Below are positions 22,837 through 23,869 of a stretch of 23,869 nucleotides of DNA, piece after piece. Source of the DNA: a virus. Under the pieces are notes generated by a model that ran no database searches, had not been told where the DNA came from, and was given only the letters and a program-made list of their open reading frames with translations. The stretch covers positions 1 through 23,869 of the IMG/VR virus record IMGVR_UViG_3300020176_000902; one strand, written 5' to 3'. The translations under genes and the position numbers were made by a program. Each line of letters opens with the position of its first letter. The stretch's first letter is position 1.

Positions 22837-23124
22837 ATGTTCATAAGAGAATTTCAGGAAGAGACCCGGCACGTTCGCAAGAGTAAATTAGGAGCAGAGC
22901 ATCCGTATACTCGTAAACGTACATATGCTGTATTTAGATGTGACAGTTGTGACGTAGAGTTTACACGCCCTAGAGGAGATATGGATCCAAAACGTCTAAG
23001 TAATAATTACTTTCACGTATGTAAGACCTGCGATAGTAAGACATTTGCACAACGAAAAGGTGTTGAACGCAAGCATATCTGGGATATGCCTGCTTCTAGT
23101 GATTTACCAATTGGTAAACTTTAG
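22837..23124 (+). CDS. Zinc-ribbon-like conserved phage protein
   Basis: A 95-residue basic protein with two CxxC knuckles (C35-x2-C38 and C62-x2-C65) 24 residues apart, the shape of a zinc ribbon. Around them are 'RGDMDPKRLSNNYFHVC' and 'SKTFAQRKGVERKHIWDMPA'. From memory it is conserved in marine T4-like phages, with no function assigned. Nucleic-acid binding is plausible from the basic charge and ribbon. There is no Shine-Dalgarno before the ATG. The start is kept because 'ETRHVRKSKLGAEHPY' lies near the N-terminus as in the homologues I recall. The stop overlaps, tail to tail by four bases, the minus-strand membrane-protein gene. Confidence 0.8.
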   Translation: MFIREFQEETRHVRKSKLGAEHPYTRKRTYAVFRCDSCDVEFTRPRGDMDPKRLSNNYFHVCKTCDSKTFAQRKGVERKHIWDMPASSDLPIGKL

Positions 23125-23288
23125 TCTTCTTTCTTGAATAGTGTCCAAGCACCGTATGCAATAGCACCGTATGCTACTAAACTTGCGATTGGTTTAAAGA
23201 TTAAAAACGCTACGCCAGCACCAATTAGAATAGCACCATCTAGTGTAGTACGTTCTTTTAGTCTAGCCATAATCCACTTTTGTATCAT
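23121..23288 (-). CDS. 55-residue membrane protein
   Basis: The ATG at 23288 gives 'MIQKWIMARLKERTTLDG' (basic amphipathic N-terminus), then a long hydrophobic stretch, about residues 19-51. It is broken by 'FKP' in the middle, so one or two membrane passes are possible, and it ends in charged 'KKED'. A TAAGGAGAA ribosome site lies at 23294-23302. I recall near-identical small proteins in cyanophage-type T4-likes with no known function. It is convergent with the zinc-ribbon gene and divergent from the Lys-rich gene. A holin-like role is possible from size and topology but unsupported. Confidence 0.75.
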   Translation of the reverse strand: MIQKWIMARLKERTTLDGAILIGAGVAFLIFKPIASLVAYGAIAYGAWTLFKKED

Positions 23289-23303
23289 AGTAGTTCTCCT
23301 TAC

Positions 23304-23311
23304 TGTAAATA
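23304..23311 (+). promoter_or_regulatory. Late-type promoter TGTAAATA for the Lys-rich gene
   Basis: The plus strand reads TGTAAATACTT, with the predicted start near 23317 and an AAGGAGAA ribosome site right after it. On the opposite strand the overlapping sequence 23310-23317 reads GATAAGTA, a possible late box for the 55-residue gene. The two ribosome sites form a 9-base inverted repeat (23294-23302 and 23320-23328). Confidence 0.5.
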
Positions 23312-23335
23312 CTTATCCTTAAGGAGAATTAAAAA

Positions 23336-23656
23336 ATGTTTAATTGGATTAAAAATCTATTCAGCTCAACAACTAACTATGCAGAACCAATTCAAGTAGA
23401 TCCTACTACTAACTGGCCATTTCCAACTGGTGATAAGCCAGTAGCTGCTAACTCTGCAACTTACGAAGAGCAAGCTAAACCAGTTGCAAAGCCTAAAACG
23501 CAAGCTAAAAAGCCTGCGGCAACTAAAGCTAAAGCACCTGCAAAGCCTAAAGCAACAGCCACTAAAAAAGCAGCCCCAAAGACTGCTTCTAAAAAGCCTG
23601 CTGCTGTTAAAGCAGAGCCTGCAAAGCGTGGTCGTAAACCTAAGACCTCTGCGTAA
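23336..23656 (+). CDS. Lysine/alanine/proline-rich DNA-binding-like protein with AT-hook-like end
   Basis: A 106-residue protein. The N-terminus 'MFNWIKNLFSS' is an amphipathic helix, followed by a Pro/Thr linker. From about residue 47 it is built from irregular 'KPKA/KKPAA/KAPAKPKA' repeats as in histone H1 and bacterial H1-like tails. The last residues 'KRGRKPKTSA' resemble an AT-hook core (RGR-P type). It is strongly basic and disordered, so it probably binds nucleic acid nonspecifically or in AT-rich grooves. Possible roles are packaged-DNA condensation or host-chromosome binding; neither can be told from sequence. The start is set by AAGGAGAA. The last 17 bases overlap the convergent coiled-coil gene. 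Confidence 0.82.
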   Translation: MFNWIKNLFSSTTNYAEPIQVDPTTNWPFPTGDKPVAANSATYEEQAKPVAKPKTQAKKPAATKAKAPAKPKATATKKAAPKTASKKPAAVKAEPAKRGRKPKTSA

Positions 23657-23869
23657 AAGCAGATTGTAACTGCGCTATTGCAGTTTCTTGGCGAGTCAGC
23701 TTTCGTTCTAACACAGCGATAGCAGCTCGCTGTTTTCTTGACTGCTCTTCCAAACTACGAACATATGCTAGTGTAGGAAGCTCTTGACTAGATCCGTCTT
23801 CGCCTAAGATAGTTAAAGTATCAACACCTTGTGCCCGCAAACCACCTGCTACACGATTAGGATTCTTGT
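23640..23869 (-). CDS. 3' end of a coiled-coil phage protein (cut by window edge)
   Basis: At least 75 residues are visible, open at the right edge; the frame continues upstream of a possible TTG at 23840, so that codon is probably internal. Visible sequence: 'NRVAGGLRAQGVDTLTILGE', then 'ELPTLAYVRSLEEQSRKQRA', and a heptad-like helix 'LERKLTRQETAIAQLQSAF' that suggests a C-terminal coiled coil. From memory, such an ending occurs in virion or tail-fibre-adjacent proteins of marine T4-likes. The name is left open. It ends inside the 3' end of the Lys-rich gene, convergent. Confidence 0.65.
   Translation of the reverse strand, partial: KNPNRVAGGLRAQGVDTLTILGEDGSSQELPTLAYVRSLEEQSRKQRAAIAVLERKLTRQETAIAQLQSAFTQRS

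Noticed and set aside
23134-23322. Plus-strand frame of 62 residues
   Set aside because: It mirrors the minus-strand 55-residue membrane protein, which has a good ribosome site and recognisable topology.
23484-23669. Plus-strand 61-residue Leu/Lys-rich frame
   Set aside because: It is a frame-shifted reading of the Lys/Ala/Pro repeats in the gene at 23336.
1-23869. tRNA genes, CRISPR arrays, insertion sequences, attachment sites
   Set aside because: I looked for cloverleaf-like GTTCGA arms, regularly spaced repeats, transposase motifs and terminal repeats and saw none; repeats in the fibre genes are coding modules.

Overview
The window reads as a piece of a marine T4-like myovirus (Caudoviricetes) genome, most like cyanophage or pelagiphage T4 relatives. 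Evidence: a sliding-clamp-loader ATPase of the gp44 type, a DexA-type exonuclease, a gp31/GroES-like co-chaperonin, a frd-td (DHFR-thymidylate synthase) block and dCMP deaminase as in T4; PhoH, HesB/IscA, MazG-like protein and very large tail-fibre genes as in marine T4-likes; and TAAATA late-promoter motifs. The DNA is AT-rich and densely packed, with overlapping starts and stops and no gap over about 110 bases. I see no photosynthesis genes. The 7Fe ferredoxin looks alphaproteobacterial, so a host such as SAR11 is plausible but not proven. I see no tRNA, CRISPR array, insertion sequence or integrase.

Layout. 1-1611 (minus): a GH19-type endolysin cut by the window edge, a tiny Cys-rich protein, and two proteins I take to be structural. 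1767-2510 (plus): phoH, with its own late-type promoter and an intrinsic terminator. 2541-7642 (minus): nucleotide-metabolism and replication genes. In transcription order these are MazG-like, DexA-like exonuclease, gp44, sulfotransferase, 7Fe ferredoxin, DHFR, a small membrane protein, ThyA and dCMP deaminase. 7653-9203 (minus): GroES-like co-chaperonin, a conserved unknown, a fragment related to DNA polymerase III alpha, and a small conserved unknown. 9203-22402 (minus): five virion/tail-fibre genes, ending (5' side) in a 2740-residue fibre. 22415-22774 (minus): HesB/IscA. 22837-23869: zinc-ribbon protein (+), small membrane protein (-), lysine/alanine-rich DNA-binding-like protein (+), and the 3' end of a coiled-coil protein (-).

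How it works together. MazG-like, dCMP deaminase, ThyA and DHFR would tune nucleotide pools and supply dTMP for replication by a polymerase whose clamp is loaded by gp44. GroES-like protein probably helps the host chaperonin fold capsid protein. The fibre cluster would recognise the host, and the endolysin releases progeny. Ferredoxin and HesB point to Fe-S or redox support during infection, and the sulfotransferase to sulfation of an unknown target.

The most interesting regulatory signal is upstream of the DexA-like gene. A near-perfect 46-base inverted repeat contains a consensus sigma-70 promoter in its interior, and its 3' arm contains the Shine-Dalgarno sequence. Read-through RNA would hide the ribosome site, while RNA started inside the repeat would expose it. 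A second signal is a pair of zinc-finger-like genes whose TAAATA box lies exactly where transcription would begin at the A of the ATG, suggesting leaderless late mRNAs.
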